Shown here one piece after another: positions 63,154 to 64,000 of a stretch of DNA of 64,000 nt (position 1 is the first letter of the stretch; each line of letters opens with the position of its first letter). Under the pieces are notes generated by a model. The model made no database searches, was not told the origin of the DNA, and was given only the letters and a program-made list of their open reading frames with translations. A program made the translations under genes and the position numbers. Source of the DNA: Pectobacterium sp. CFBP8739 (GTDB lineage: Bacteria; Pseudomonadota; Gammaproteobacteria; Enterobacterales; Enterobacteriaceae); assembly GCF_013449375.1 (NCBI RefSeq), contig NZ_JACDRR010000011.1, forward strand, positions 186,001 through 250,000, given 5' to 3'.

Positions 63154-63555
63154 GGTTTCGTGCGCAATAAGAAGGGGCATTCTCTGCAACTCGCGTTGCA
63201 CGCGCCCGACACGGAGCGGCTAAGGCCGCTCTCAGCATAGACGGAAACATTCGTTTTAAAATGACAATGTATTAAGTTCAATCTTTTGATTTTATGGGGT
63301 AAGTTCGCGTAAAGAATTGCGCTGAGGTGAGCGTGGCCGCCGGATGAGCGGCATGGACGCCGCGAAAGTCTGCGCCGTGCCGGGAGCACGTCGCAGGCGG
63401 TCCGATCAGCGGATACGAGCGCCGAAGGCACCGCGAAGCGGCGTAATTCCCCGCGAAAAGCCAGGGGTCGCGGGGCGACGGCAATTGAGCCGCCCCGCGT
63501 CGGGCGCATGCGACGCGAGTTGCAGAAAATCACATTACTTACTGCGCACGAAACC
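63154..63555. repeat. 402-bp inverted-repeat element between ccmI and napC
   Basis: The ends GGTTTCGTGCGCA (63154-63166) and TGCGCACGAAACC (63543-63555) are perfect 13-bp inverted repeats. Further inside, CTGCAACTCGCGTTGCACGC (left) and its counterpart (right, GCATGCGACGCGAGTTGCAG) continue the pairing, giving arms of about 65 bp at 75 per cent or more. The centre is GC-rich with smaller dyads (GGATGAGCGGC; GCGGGGCGACG). Open frames through it (63144-63560 minus, 63344-63730 plus) are low-complexity Arg/Ser/Pro-rich and I regard them as non-coding. I recall similar sequence between genes in Pectobacterium genomes. No target duplication is obvious. Confidence 0.7.
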
Positions 63556-63654
63556 CTCACGGTACTTACAAGAATACGTTACTCCCGCTCGACGGACTTT
63601 GTCAGCTACGATAGGACGGCATATGCCGTCCCGAGTGTGGCGAAGAGGGGCGAG

Positions 63655-64000
63655 CTATAACCCGCTTTTGACGCCGTGCATGTCCGGCAGTTTGTGGGCG
63701 ATGCCTTTGTGGCAGTCGATACAGGTTTGACCGAGTTTTATCGCGTCGCTGTGTTTTTCCGCTGCGACCGTTTTTTGCCCTGAAAAGTCCATATAGTCAA
63801 CGTTGTGGCAGTTGCGGCATTCCTGAGAATTGTTATTTTTCATGCGCCGCCATTCGTTTTGCGCCATCGTCAGTCGATGTGCTTCAAATTTTTGTGGCGT
63901 ATCGATGGTGCCCATTATTTTACCGTACAGCTCTTTACTGGCCTGAATTTTACGCACCATTTTCGGCACAAACTCATGCGGAACGTGGCAATCCGGGCAG
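63655..64000 (-). CDS. napC: Periplasmic nitrate reductase cytochrome NapC (5' end outside window)
   Basis: NapC is a membrane-anchored tetrahaem cytochrome c of the NapC/NirT family that oxidises quinol and feeds electrons to the NapAB nitrate reductase. The frame is open to the window edge, so only the C-terminal 114 or so residues are visible. They include part of CPDCH at the edge, VPKMVRKIQASKELYGKIMG, CRNCH, CIDCHKGIAHKLPDM and the end HGVKSGL, matching the E. coli NapC C-terminus. It converges on the ccm operon, implying that a nap operon lies further right on the minus strand. Confidence 0.93.
   Translation of the reverse strand, partial: CPDCHVPHEFVPKMVRKIQASKELYGKIMGTIDTPQKFEAHRLTMAQNEWRRMKNNNSQECRNCHNVDYMDFSGQKTVAAEKHSDAIKLGQTCIDCHKGIAHKLPDMHGVKSGL

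Noticed and set aside
63344-63730. Arg/Ser-rich open frames across the inverted-repeat element
   Set aside because: They run through both arms of the repeat and into napC antisense sequence, with low-complexity composition and no start support.

Overview
The window is a chromosomal segment of an enterobacterium of the soft-rot group, most likely Pectobacterium. Most proteins are close to Escherichia coli proteins, and gene order follows the E. coli nlpC-btuD, ydiU(selO)-aroH-ppsR-ppsA, rprA-ydiK-ydiJ-menI-sufABCDSE-ldtE-lpp-pykF stretch. It is interrupted by loci typical of plant-associated enterobacteria: haem uptake, an aromatic beta-glucoside operon, and nrf and ccm operons placed together. 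No rRNA, tRNA, complete insertion sequence, prophage or CRISPR array was seen.

Layout. Positions 1-2900: the end of lolE, then nagK and cobB. 2900-4430: an accessory patch with a SAM-dependent methyltransferase, a headless CRP/FNR-type DNA-binding ORF and several palindromes. 4560-8670: btuC-btuE-btuD (vitamin B12 import), nlpC and lplA. 8845-14050: selO, then the Fur-controlled hmuSTUV haem-uptake operon on the minus strand. 14200-19020: aroH, ppsR and, divergently, ppsA. 19220-25650: apbE, the small RNA RprA with RcsB boxes, ydiK, ydiJ and menI. 25700-32250: a Fur-box gene of unknown function, a possible 24-residue membrane peptide and sufABCDSE. 32640-35800: ldtE, lpp and pykF.

36100-44170 holds a possible 51-residue protein and a bgl/arb-type operon. 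That operon has an antiterminator, two RAT/terminator switches, a PTS permease, a phospho-beta-glucosidase, a sugar porin and an exported esterase. 44300-48460 holds five tightly overlapping minus-strand genes: a thermostable-haemolysin-family acyltransferase-like protein, an adenylate-forming ligase, a haem-oxygenase-like diiron enzyme, an SDR reductase and an exported TPR protein. I see this as the best candidate for an undescribed pathway in the window. A cytochrome b561 gene diverges from it.

49480-63080 is nrfABCDEFG (periplasmic nitrite reduction to ammonium) followed by ccmABCDEFGHI (cytochrome c maturation). A roughly 400-bp inverted-repeat element then separates ccmI from the convergent 3' end of napC, which runs off the window.

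Functionally, the window combines iron and haem supply (hmu, suf, Fur boxes), anaerobic nitrate/nitrite respiration with its cytochrome c assembly line (nap, nrf, ccm), the PEP/pyruvate switch (ppsA, ppsR, pykF with Cra-like sites), envelope maintenance (lolE, lpp, ldtE, nlpC, RprA) and plant glucoside use (bgl). All identifications come from reading the sequence and remembered family members. No database search was run.
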